From Rhynchospora pubera (taxonomy: Eukaryota > Streptophyta > Magnoliopsida > Poales > Cyperaceae), in NCBI GenBank assembly GCA_028095005.1, contig CM051463.1, positions 1,410,295 through 1,474,294 of the forward strand: a DNA stretch of 64,000 nucleotides, given 5' to 3'. Both the position numbers and the translations under genes were made by a program. This document shows positions 54,521-64,000 of this stretch, in pieces. Under the pieces are notes generated by a model. That model worked only from the letters and a program-made list of their open reading frames with translations, was not told the origin of the DNA and did not search any database. The number at the start of each line of letters is the position of its first letter. The stretch's first letter is position 1.

Positions 54521-55122
54521 ACAATATTTTAATCTAAGTTTATTAATCTAAATTAAGAAATAAACTGTATGTACATATCCAATTCCCTTTTCTTTATTTC
54601 TTTCTTTAAAATTAGTAGATAACATTACTAATTTAATAAACTACTTATACTCTGATCCCAAATCATGCAATACTTAGTGTAATCAAAATGCCATTTGGCC
54701 AAACATGTTGTTTAGGCCTGAAATTTTTACTATAGTAGCCTCTATTAACCAAGCTAACACAAATTGAAGAAAATAACTCGGTATCTATAATTGACACTGA
54801 CTGAAAATTCAAGTGCAAATTAGCACCAAGGAGGAACAAAATCAATTTGACCTGAAACTAATTTCCAAATCTTAATAATCTCCTACTCAAGGTTAGAATT
54901 AACCTGAAGTAAATGCAAATCAGTAATCATTGAGAAAAATGAGTACCTGGAATGCATCTGACTTGGCATCTCTTGAGAGAGGCACTAATGGTTCTGAAAA
55001 TTAAATTATCTCGTGGATTATAAACATAAATAGAGAGGAAAAAGAATATATTTGTCAATCTATGTAGAGATGAAATCAAAAAGTGAAGAAGGGCTAGCCT
55101 TGATCAGACCAACTATTTTTTT

Positions 55123-55366
55123 TTACTTCAAATCTAAATTCTTCAATGCCACCTTCCTTCCATCCTCCAATCGTCCCTAAATGCAACAAAAAATTTCAAT
55201 TTTAATCAATCCAAACCACTTTCACAAGATCTAGTCAACAATCAATCAATTCAATTACCCTTAATACTGGACTGAATTCGTCTTCTCCGAGTTTATACTT
55301 CGGCCTGAAGTATCGAGTGGAGGCGACTAATTTGGGGGACATGGAATTATGGAACCTAGCTGCCAT
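55123..55366 (-). pseudogene. Kinase-like N-lobe fragment inside the CACTA (tentative)
   Basis: The first exon (55366-55259) starts at ATG: MAARFHNSMSPKLVASTRYF, then RPKYKLGEDEFSPVLR, ending at donor GTAATT. The second (from 55176 after acceptor cattta|g) continues in phase as GRLEDGRKVALKNLDLK and then TAA, or a donor at AA|GTAAAA. The pattern LGExxFxPVxxGxLxDGRxVAxKxL is that of the glycine loop and VAVK lysine of plant receptor-like kinases, after an ATxxF-like lead. The third glycine of the loop is changed and the rest of a kinase is absent. Chance resemblance cannot be excluded. Confidence 0.4.
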
Positions 55367-57815
55367 ATTGATTATTGATAAATAAAAAAGGCATTATCAA
55401 CAAAAAGCTACGTTAGTATGAAAAAAGCAACAATTACAACTTAATATATATACATAATGATACAATATAAAGTTTACAAATAATTTTGGTGTATATTACT
55501 ATCAAGAAAAGAGTAGACCCTCTTCATATACTAATATTTCCTTTTGTTAGTCAATGAGTAGCATAAATCCAGTTAAATCAATCGAATTTGATTTAGCACC
55601 AGTACAGTCATATTGTATTAATCTTTTTTGTCAGAAAATTAGACTTCACAAATCTAGCTGAAACACTATCAGAAACAAATTTAAGCCTCCTATTATCATA
55701 ATCTGAAGTCATGTTCAAAACTAAGTTTGTCTTATAATTCCCCTAAAAATTCAAGGAATTTAGTTGAAATTATAACACAAAGAAAGTCGAATATCTAAAT
55801 TTCAGATCTTGCATCATGAAAAAGTTAACAACAGTTAAATTAAGAAAAGAAGAATGTACGCTTGGGAAGTGAATTTTTAGAGAATTTACAAAGCTAATTG
55901 GGAAGGGAGATAGAAAGACAAAACTAAACCCTAGATTAGAGAGACGTCAGAACTGAGACTTACTATACAATATACCGTGAAGTCGTTTAAATTCTCAAGG
56001 CAAGCTTCACAGGGAAGAAGGATCTAGATCAGCAGCCATGGCGAGAGGTAAGACCAGGAGTTCGAGAATGTTCGGAGTAGTGCCGACGATCTCATGGAGG
56101 TAGAGAGCAGCGGAGAGATCGAGGGAAGATTCGGGGAAAGCGATATTGGAGGAACCTAATTTCACTGATTTGGGGAGGCGATATGGAATTGGAGGAACAA
56201 ATTTTATTTGATTCCTAAATTGAACTATATAATTTTAATGTTACCGATTCCAGCTGTCTGATTGAGATCTAATGACTGTGAATTATTAATGCAGACTTTG
56301 TATTCTAGATGCAATGAAAATAACATGACATGGGGGAAATTTCGTGATAAGCCCGCCGGAATTATTCACTGAAAATTTTAAGTTCTATAATTAAATATTT
56401 TCATGAAATTTTCCGATTTTGATGTATTGTATGAATTTTATACTTCTATTTTTATTGAATTATAATAAGAAAAAAAATATATGTACAATAAAATTATTAT
56501 TGAAACAATTTTTATAGTATATATATATTTTTCTATTCGATCAATTAATGCTTACGCAAAATATTCTTTGACACGTTATTAGCATGTATTCATGTTATCA
56601 ACGAACGTATAAAACTCACTTTTAATTCTTTGTTTAATAATAGTAAAAGTATGCTTACATTAGGGTGTTGCAAACATGTCGTGTCGTGTCGTGTCAAGCA
56701 CATGTGTGTTAGAGACTTAGAGCTCATGTTGTGACGTATTGGCACAAGTTAATATTTTCAACGTATCATGTCGTGTTGTGTCAAGTGAAAAAAATAATTA
56801 ACACGACATGCATTATGACACAACAACATTAATTTTTTGAGATATTTTTTATTTTTTATATATTTTTTTAATGACCTTTTTGATACACATTAAAGTAAAA
56901 TATTTAGAAATACAGTAAGCTTTTAGGAAATATGAAAAATAGTACGAAAGTTACAACATAAAGGTTGAATTTGTTTAATTATATTTTACATTTCGGGAAA
57001 ATATAATAAACAAATTCATGATGCCCAGAAAGGTAAAATATCAAGAGATTTCGAATTTCTCTTAAAATATTTTAAAATTATAGAATTTAAAAATTAAATA
57101 TTAGTAGTTCTTTTAAAATGTTCTAAGCATTCTTGTGAAATTTCAAGTCAAATTTTTTTTTCTATTATAACTTAAAAGTGAGATGGGGGGACTTTAATTA
57201 AAAAAATGCACATGAATATTTTAAGTCGCTAAAATTTTGTTTGCCGCTGAAATAATTTGGTAGGACATTACATGAAACGAGAAGGGTAAATTTTGTCACT
57301 GGATTTAGTACCAATGACTAATGTTCTAAAAAAAATACGACATGACTGAACACAGTACGATACAATACAGTACAGAGGTGGCACGATACGATAAAATACG
57401 GAAACAACGCAGCACAAGAATTTACGTGTGCCGTGTCTTTATGCGTGTCATGTTCGACTTTGATGGCATGGATACAGCACGACACGACATGACACGACAC
57501 GAGATACGACCTTTTAAAAAATTGTTATTTTTTATATGAATTTTATACTTCTATTATTGAATTATAATTAGTCTAAGTGAACTGCTAATATATGGAAGAA
57601 ATTTTATTATTCGTGTGTAAAAAGAATTTACTTGCAATTTATGAACAAATTTAGATTTGGTTGTTTGTATAATCAACCAATTATTAGTTTTTATGGGAGA
57701 AAAATCATATTTGGATAAATTACAATTTGTTTTGAAGTTAGGATAAATTAGATATTTTGTTATTAGTGAGTACAATTGGCCAAATAAATACATAAATGAT
57801 AACTGTCATATGTAC

Positions 57816-58065
57816 TTTTGCCATCTCTTGTCATCACTAAATACAAAGTGAACACATAAAACATACAAAATGAATATATAAATGATCAACGTGAACACTT
57901 ACAAACAAATGAGTGTTGTTATCTCTTTTTCAGATTTTTATATGCATTTCAACTTTTTTTTATTGAACTTATATGTTTGTATGTGTTCTCTTTGATTACT
58001 ATATATGGTCACTTTGTCTATTTTATGTGTTTACTTTCTATTTAGTGATGGCAAGGGATGGTAAA
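57816..58065. mobile_element. MITE related to the satellite-bearing element at 29.5 kb
   Basis: Inverted ends of about 45 bp: ttttgccatctcttgtcatcactaaatacaaagtgaacacat at the left, and atgtgtttactttctatttagtgatggcaagggatggtaaa at the right. The words acaaagtgaacacataaaa and ccatc..catcactaaa link it to 29473-30922. It lies inside the CACTA. Confidence 0.65.
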
Positions 58066-58464
58066 GCTGCAAATGACATTAATCAATTTCGATTTGATAC
58101 AAGAGTTCAACAATTTGTAAAAATATTAAAAAAAAAAGTATCATGATGCATAGAAGCCCTATGCACCATAATGGACAATAAACTTACTATAAAAATTATT
58201 TGTAATATGTATAATCCATAATATTTTTTTAAAATCGAGTGAAATTATGAGTCACTAAATATAATCCATATTAAAAATATAAACCAAAAAATTTATAATA
58301 AAACACTATGTGTCTCTAAATATTAAAGATAAATTAATTTTAAAAAATACAATAAAATTGAGCAATTCTAAATATAAAAATTATAGCCTAAAGAATATCC
58401 TTAAAGTTTCATTCACAAAAGAATATCTTAATATTAAAGAATATCCCTAAAGCATCTTGTTAAT

Positions 58465-58621
58465 GGGTGCGTTTGGATAGGTGTGGGAAGAAGGGAAGAA
58501 GGGAAGAAGTGGGAAGAAGTATTGGGAAGTGTGTAACTTTGTGAAGAGTTTGGATTGTTTATAATTTTTTTTCTACCCATCCTCCTTCTTCCTCTTCTTC
58601 TTCTCTCATCCAAACGCACCC
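58465..58621. mobile_element. Tourist-like (PIF/Harbinger) MITE, 157 bp
   Basis: Perfect inverted ends GGGTGCGTTTGGAT / ATCCAAACGCACCC. The 3-bp TSD AAT lies at 58462-58464 and 58622-58624. Purine-rich ggaagaagggaagaag on the left is mirrored by cttcctcttcttcttc on the right. Nested in the CACTA. Confidence 0.85.
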
Positions 58622-59174
58622 AATATGTAAATTTTAGAACCAACGACAATTTTTTTGGGGGAAATAAATTTTAGATTTGCGTCTAAATGAAAAATCTAGC
58701 AAAAATTTTTGAGGCGGAAATGAAAAAGTTATCCGTAAATTTTGGAAACTTTTGGAGGGAGGCGGAAATGAGATTTGGCGCTAAATGAAAATTTGTCGAG
58801 AATAAACCTTCATGCGTATCCTTGACTATTCTGCGTGGATAAATTTTTGCATGCCAACTAAATGGTGTGCACCTACCGACGCCGAGAACAATTCTTTTGG
58901 GTTAGTTTTTTTTTTTTCAGCGTGCTTATTTTATTTACTCACGCTATGCAGTGGGTCTACCGACTCAGATAACTAGAATTCTAGTAGTGTTTGTTCCTGA
59001 CTAATCGTCTTCTTCCTTCATCCCTAATTAATTTTATTAAGACAAAATTTAGAATAGAATGAAATATTTGAATTAATAATTATTTGTAGCATATATATAC
59101 TAGCGTGAATCTCGTGCATTGCAGGATTCGTCTATATAATATTTTGTGAACTTTAGGACATAATAAACAAAAGC

Positions 59175-59537
59175 GAGTTTAGCTACGGTGAGTCGCGACT
59201 CACGAACCCTCTGGTGAGTCGCGACCAAAACTCCTAGATCTAGATCAAAATGACCGATCCAAACCGTCCAATATGATCTCCCTATTGAAATCTCCGTGCA
59301 AACGAAATTTTTTTTTTTTTCGAAATTTTTAAGTATTTTTTTTTGGATTTTTAAAAACTGATGTTTTTGAATGGTTCAGAACCAATTAGATTAACGATTT
59401 TCTAAAATTTCAAAAAAATACTTAAAAATTTCGAAAAAATGAAAAATTTGGTCTACATGGAGATTTCAATAGAGAGATCATATTTGACGGTTTGAATCGG
59501 TTATTTTGATCTAAATATACTCACCATAGCTAAACTC
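59175..59537. mobile_element. MULE-type MITE with perfect 9-bp TSD, nested in hAT copy 2
   Basis: TSDs AACAAAAGC lie at 59166-59174 and 59538-59546; hAT copy 1 shows the uninterrupted site (ataaaagctaccac near 11790). Ends GAGTTTAGCTACGGTGAGT and (inverted) GAGTTTAGCTATGGTGAGT. The interior shares gatccaaaccgtccaatatgatctccctatt with 6468-6811. Confidence 0.9.
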
Positions 59538-60019
59538 AACAAAAGCTACCACATAAGATAAAAAATGCAATTCGGATATTATATAAAAACTGCCAGTAAA
59601 AATCATAAATACTATTTTTGTCAAAACAAATTCGAGCGCCACAAAAGATAAGAAATATTATGGTTTGAATAGTGGCCAAATTCCTCTGTATGCCTCATAA
59701 ACAAAAAATGTTCAGTAAGTTTCTAATGAACCTATTATGTAAAATTATGAGAAAAATAAAAATTCATAGGAAATTGTTGTATTTTTTATTGTCTTGATTT
59801 TTAAATTTTATTTTGTATATTAAATATATTATTTTAGATTTTCTATTGTTATTATAATATATATTTGATTTCTCATGAATTTTTTATATCACATTATTTA
59901 GAGTTCTTTATTTAAAAAATATTATTATACTATGTCTATATTAAAAGTTACATAATACATATATTTTTAGAAAAAAAAATTACGGACCCTGCTGACACGA
60001 AATCCTGGCTTCGCCACCA

Positions 60020-61790
60020 ATAGTATTGTTTCATGAGTACGGTTCCGCTGCCAACATAATTCGCTGCCCCCATTTGTCACAAATCATTGACCATCGGATT
60101 TAGTTTGGATCAACGACTCTGATTAAATCTGATAATTAAAGCTCATAGACCGTAGACCGCTTCTTCCTCTTCATTTTACCAGAATATGAAACGACTCTAC
60201 GCTCTCTTTTCTGTCTCGCTCTCAGATAGTTCTCGCTTCATCTCTCTGGCTCGCAACTGCAACTTTCGACTATTGCAGCTGTCTTCTATCGTCTCTCCAC
60301 CGTCCAGACACGATCCGCCGCTCCTCTCTAACCCTCGATGCGACTTGATGTTCTTCACTTGTCTCTCTCACGAATCTACCGTTTTGTGTGTAAAATCGAG
60401 TGTATTTTTGTCGGATTTAGCGAATCATATTGCAAATTTAGGACTCCTTATTTGAATTCATGAGGTACAGTACTTTTTTTTTTTGCTTCTCCCGTTAAAA
60501 GTCGATTTAGCAATTGAATTTCCGTTAGAACTGGTCAAAGTTTCCCACTTGAAATCTCAATGAAAGAAATGCAAGGTGCGTGAGTTTTATTCGATCTCAG
60601 CAAAATTAATTGGCACATCCATGGTCCCTTGGCCAACATGTGAGCAATGTATCACGCAAATTCATAGGTTGTAATGGTATCTTTTTAATTTTGCTTTTCT
60701 TTTTGCTTGATTACACGAGGTTCCAATTTTTCATTTTCCTGTAATTCAGTCACTCGTGATAGTGATAAAGTCATGTCAGTATCACAAATATTTCCTTCTT
60801 AGCGAATTGATTATTTAATTTGCGATTAACAAAATTTAATATTAACTTTATACATTGAATGCAGACTAATTACCTTATTTTTTTCTTTTTAATTGGCTTA
60901 CAATTAATTAATTTGTTTGTGCTTATAGTGCACAAGAAGCAAGCACCGAGCATAGCACTATGATGGAGTCGGAGAAAACATAACAAAGGCGCCATATAAA
61001 TTTAGGGACTGATTTTGTAATTAGGAAGTTAAAGAGAATTTTGATAGTAAATTTCAATGTTTTGATTTTTTTTTCTTTTGTTGTTATTCTGACATTGATT
61101 ATGTATAATATTTGACTCAGTAAAACCTCAATGTATTGATGCTATTTTGTGCTCAATCTTTTTTTTAAAAAAAAAAATCTAATTGGCTTTAGTATGTTGC
61201 AAATTTGAGAAATCGACACTAAACCAATGTATACTGTCTCGACTTTCATGATAAATTTTAGAATTCTAGTAAATAAGATTACTGTATTAGCACAACAAGC
61301 CTCTTATTGTTACTTAATGTGGACATTTGACAACAATTACCCAAGCCAGTACCACTCCCAAATATCTCAATAACCAAAGTTACATATGTTGCAACTTTAT
61401 GCATTAAACATATGTTTCTTTTTTTTCTGAAAGTTGTTTGCTGCACCTTTATGCATCCAAACCCACTGCGCTTCCACTAATATAACATCTCTAAAAATAA
61501 AAGAGTAATATATACCGGTATCAAAACTAAAATGTACCAGTATGAGCATAAGTCTAGAGAAAGAACATACATTAAAATGTATCAGTATGAGCATAAGTCT
61601 AGAGAACCCGTGAAGTTTGTAGAAATCAACTCAACAGTCAATATCAAAACATAGAAATCAGATCATTTTCAAGTTGACCATATAGAATCGATACTTAAAT
61701 AAAGTAAACACAGTAACATAGTAGCACAAAAATAAAGTAAAAAGAAATTTGTCCTTTAAGTTGCATCGCCTAAATAAAACAATCTCTCAA
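60020..61790. other. Intergenic region with one short untyped ORF
   Basis: The stretch 60180-60455 is less AT-rich and open for 89 codons from ATG 60186 (MKRLYALFSVSLSDSSRFIS...), with a serine/leucine-rich N-terminus and no domain I recognise. It could be the 5' exon of a small gene whose 3' part lies near 60.92-61.05 kb (ttatag|tgcacaagaagcaagcaccgag...), or a chance ORF. At 61514-61595 the phrase ccagtatgagcataagtctagagaa...aca is duplicated. Confidence 0.3.
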
Positions 61791-61793
61791 TCT

Positions 61794-63976
61794 TCAACCT
61801 GCAATATAATACATATTTGTAAGTATATAGTATTCAATTTGAGGAAGTACCAGAACTACAAAATAATTTATTAATTGATGACAAAAAGTAACTTACATTC
61901 TCGATTTTGTTGCTCACATGTTCTGACATCATGGTCTGGCTTTTTACATTTAGAACATTTTCGTCTTTTTTTCATCGAAGCCTCAACTCCACTCATGATG
62001 CGACCTTTTCGCGACACCTTTGCAGAGTCCTTCTTTCGACCTTTTGTACGAGAGACAGCTGGATCTTGCAATGGAGAAGGATCAGTAAGCTCTTGCTGTC
62101 TTGGTTCTTCAAGTCTTTTCACACTAATAGGACCTTCTATTGCAACCACTTTCTTGTATGTTTCTTCTACAGAATCCACTATTAACTGGTAGGTCTCTGC
62201 TGATGCATTTAAATAGGTTGACAAATGATTTACCATTCGGTAGAATATCATACTTCTCAAAACCAAAGGCAACTCCTCTCCTTTGCTTGGAAGTGATATG
62301 TCCATGTCATAGATAACTTCTTTTGTCCAACGAGACAAAATGAAATGAGCTGGAATTTCTTCAACATCTCTTTTATGAAGTATTCCTAAGATATGCCGAC
62401 ACAAAATACCTTTAAACTCAAATAGATGACACTCACACCAGCCCTCTAGTGAATCTAGATTAATATGTACAACATACTTTTTTTCAGATTTTCTAAAACA
62501 TGACACCTCATAAATGGTGTGGGCGCCATCTATTCCAAGTTCATTTGTCCTCAAATAAATACCTTCAGCAAGCTCAGCTTGGAATAAGTTAAAAATCTTT
62601 CTTGTGTACACGTTAGCTCCATGAAGCTCTAATGGAGACTTGGCTTTTGTCGGAAACTTGTACTTTGAGACAAATTGATCATCTTGCTCAGATAAGTAAC
62701 GACACTCAAGAGCCTTCTCATACTTGTTCACAAACTCACGCAACGTGGTGCCATTATGAACAAATGAATCAAAGAACGAGTGCATGCTCTCGCTTCTTTG
62801 CGTTGTGTTCATGCCTGCAAAAAATATGGTTTGATTATAAGCCGGAATCCATGAGTGTCGTATCTCATACAATCCATTAAGCCATGTATCACTCTCCAGT
62901 TTGTACTTCTTTATTATGGATTCCCAATTTTTTTCAAATATCTCAGGAGAAATTGAGTCTCTAATACAATTTGAGATCTCCTTTTGAAATCCAGATCCTG
63001 TTTTACAAATTCCTATCTTTGTTGGAAACTTATTAGTGATATGCCATAAACATAGACGGTGAGTAGTGTGAGGAAAAACCCTTTCGACAGCATTTCCAAT
63101 TACTTGATCTTGGTCAGTAAGAATCGAAATTGGTGATTTTCCGTGCATGGCCTCTAACCAAGTTTTAAACAGCCACACAAAGCTTTCTTCTTGCTCGTCT
63201 TGAAGTAATGCACAACCAAAAAAGATAGATTGTAGGTGGTTATTTACACCAACAAAATTAGCCAATGGCATTTCATATTTATTGGTTCGATAGGTTGTAT
63301 CAAAAACCAACACATCTCCAAATTTCTCATAGTAAAGACGTCCCTTAGCTTCAACCCAAAAGAAATTAATCATCCGCCCTTCATTATCGCTATCTATTGC
63401 ATAAAAGAAATTTGGATTCTCAGTTTGCTTTCTCCTACAATACTCTACAACAGCTTGTGCATCACCTATAATTAGATCTTTCCTCCTTTTATCTCTCATG
63501 TGGTTATAGCAATCTCTTTCTCTAAAATTTACACCTTCCATGTTACCAAGAATTGTTGGTACCTTTCCAACAGGAAGACCCGCCTCATTAAACTTTTCTA
63601 CAAGGTTCTTGGCTATTGTAGGCATACTTTTGTTAGATATGAGATAGCATTTACTTTTGGGACTTACCATGATGTGATTGTGATCGTTGCTAAATTTGTA
63701 TGCAAACCATATATTTTTCTTCCTGTCCCATTTGACAACTAATGTGGCTTCACACCCGCATCTACGAGTAAGTGTTCTTCTCTCCTGCTCTTTTTCTGTT
63801 GATAAATCACTTTCTTTCTTTTCTTTCCAAAATCCTTGACAAGAACACACAAATTGTCGACTTGTTATGCTTCCTCTACTACCTGGACGAGTATTTCGTA
63901 TCCGGACAGTAAATCCATCGGCCTTAGCGAAAGCTTTATATAACTCCTCAGCTTTCTCTAGAGATTCAAATTCCAT
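61794..63976 (-). CDS. FAR1-related (FRS/MULE-transposase-derived) protein
   Basis: Long minus-strand frame with the full FAR1-family layout. The N-terminal FAR1 DNA-binding domain (residues ~5-105) has C44/C46, C73/C75 and H99/H101 of the WRKY-GCM1 zinc finger. The MULE transposase core (~215-400) keeps D226 (VFDTTY), D288 (LTDQD) and E396 (RSESMHSFF), the presumed DDE triad. The SWIM zinc finger is C514xC516, C526xH528. A Lys/Arg-rich linker leads to a CSKCKKPDHDVRTC knuckle at the end. The main exon probably ends at donor GAAT|GTAAGT (61897) and joins acceptor ttgcag|GTTGA at 61798, giving Cys-stop at 61796-61794; unspliced, it stops at 61871. TGA at 63998-64000 is in frame upstream, so ATG 63976 may be the start, but in this family the GMEFES motif is usually internal, so an upstream exon beyond the window is possible. 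Such proteins are nuclear transcription factors domesticated from Mutator-like transposases; a still-mobile MULE cannot be excluded. Confidence 0.85.
61799..61896 (-). other. Predicted last intron of the FAR1-related gene
   Basis: 98 bases with donor GTAAGTTA and acceptor ttatattgcag on the minus strand. Splicing replaces the read-through tail KLLFVIN by a stop directly after the zinc-knuckle region (QNREC-stop), a natural end for the family. Confidence 0.55.
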
Positions 63977-64000
63977 ACCTTCAAAAATTTCAAACCATCA

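Larger units (their letters stand above)
52920..58989. mobile_element. CACTA transposon, 6.07 kb, nested in hAT copy 2
   Basis: Termini CACTACTAGAATATTAAG and ...AGAATTCTAGTAGTG give the TIR CACTACTAGAAT. The 3-bp TSD TTT flanks it (52917-52919 and 58990-58992). hAT copy 1 has the undisturbed target gtagcatttgttcctagc near 11607. Subterminal words (accgac..tcagataac) occur at both ends. The segment at 53.24-53.47 kb is related to 17.05-17.25 kb of the other CACTA (aattcaaatatca...attttacaacct...cctc(g/a)t(g/c)taataacca), so the two share an ancestor. It holds minus-strand gene-like exons, cgtgtcgtgtc-type repeat clusters at 56.67-56.78 and 57.42-57.51 kb, and two small MITEs. No TNP2 transposase was seen. 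Confidence 0.92.
52719..60019. mobile_element. hAT element (copy 2) with nested CACTA and MULE insertions
   Basis: The left end CAGGGGCGAAGTTAGGTGG and following text (gggacccatct...aaatttgaaggaccca...gacatgtcgtgtttgattt) match 11422-11610. The right part (58990-59174 and 59547-60019, ending aaatcctggcttcgccacc) matches 11610-12172. The pre-insertion sequence at each nested site can be read from copy 1. The TSD is not clear for this copy (tggatatg against atagtatt). Confidence 0.8.

Overview
This is a transposon-rich stretch of a eudicot nuclear genome. It is AT-rich, its genes carry plant-type introns with GT/AG borders, and it holds plant-specific families (DUF247, FAR1-related, plant L1-type LINE, CACTA, MULE, hAT, Helitron and tRNA-derived SINE sequence). 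I saw no bacterial, organellar, viral, rRNA, CRISPR or intact tRNA features.

Layout: 1-5.6 kb holds a decayed Helitron (3' end at 3804) and simple-sequence islands. 5.6-13.4 kb is intergenic and packed with SINEs and small DNA transposons; most have target-site duplications (TSDs) that can be read directly. 13.5-29.0 kb is a DUF247 gene (copy A) with three tiny 5' exons and one long terminal exon. Its third intron is swollen by an 8.35-kb CACTA element, which itself carries a long-TIR MULE and a micro-retroinsertion, and by a hAT-like element. Its terminal exon has a 45-bp coding minisatellite and is interrupted by a 203-bp MULE-type MITE just before the codons for the C-terminal membrane anchor. 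29.5-31 kb is a palindromic element filled with a tandem repeat of about 108 bp. 31.58-35.03 kb is a MULE with 9-bp TSDs. 37.3-51.5 kb is a second, degenerate DUF247 copy (B). Its intron holds a hAT MITE and a 7.1-kb LINE, and the LINE's reverse transcriptase is split by a 4.47-kb Pack-MULE carrying fragments of an alkenal reductase, probably an eIF4E-like gene, and a D-type cyclin. 52.4 kb has the tail of a GH32 (invertase-like) gene. 52.7-60.0 kb is a hAT-like element interrupted by a 6.07-kb CACTA and a MULE MITE. 61.8-64.0 kb is a FAR1-related (MULE-transposase-derived) gene on the minus strand.

The best-supported genes are the FAR1-related gene and the two DUF247 copies. Copy A is probably still transcribed from a TATA promoter but has lost its usual membrane anchor in frame. 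Copy B looks like a pseudogene. The two DUF247 regions are paralogous duplicates, so each serves as the empty-site control for insertions in the other; this lets the nesting order of the insertions be read from sequence alone.
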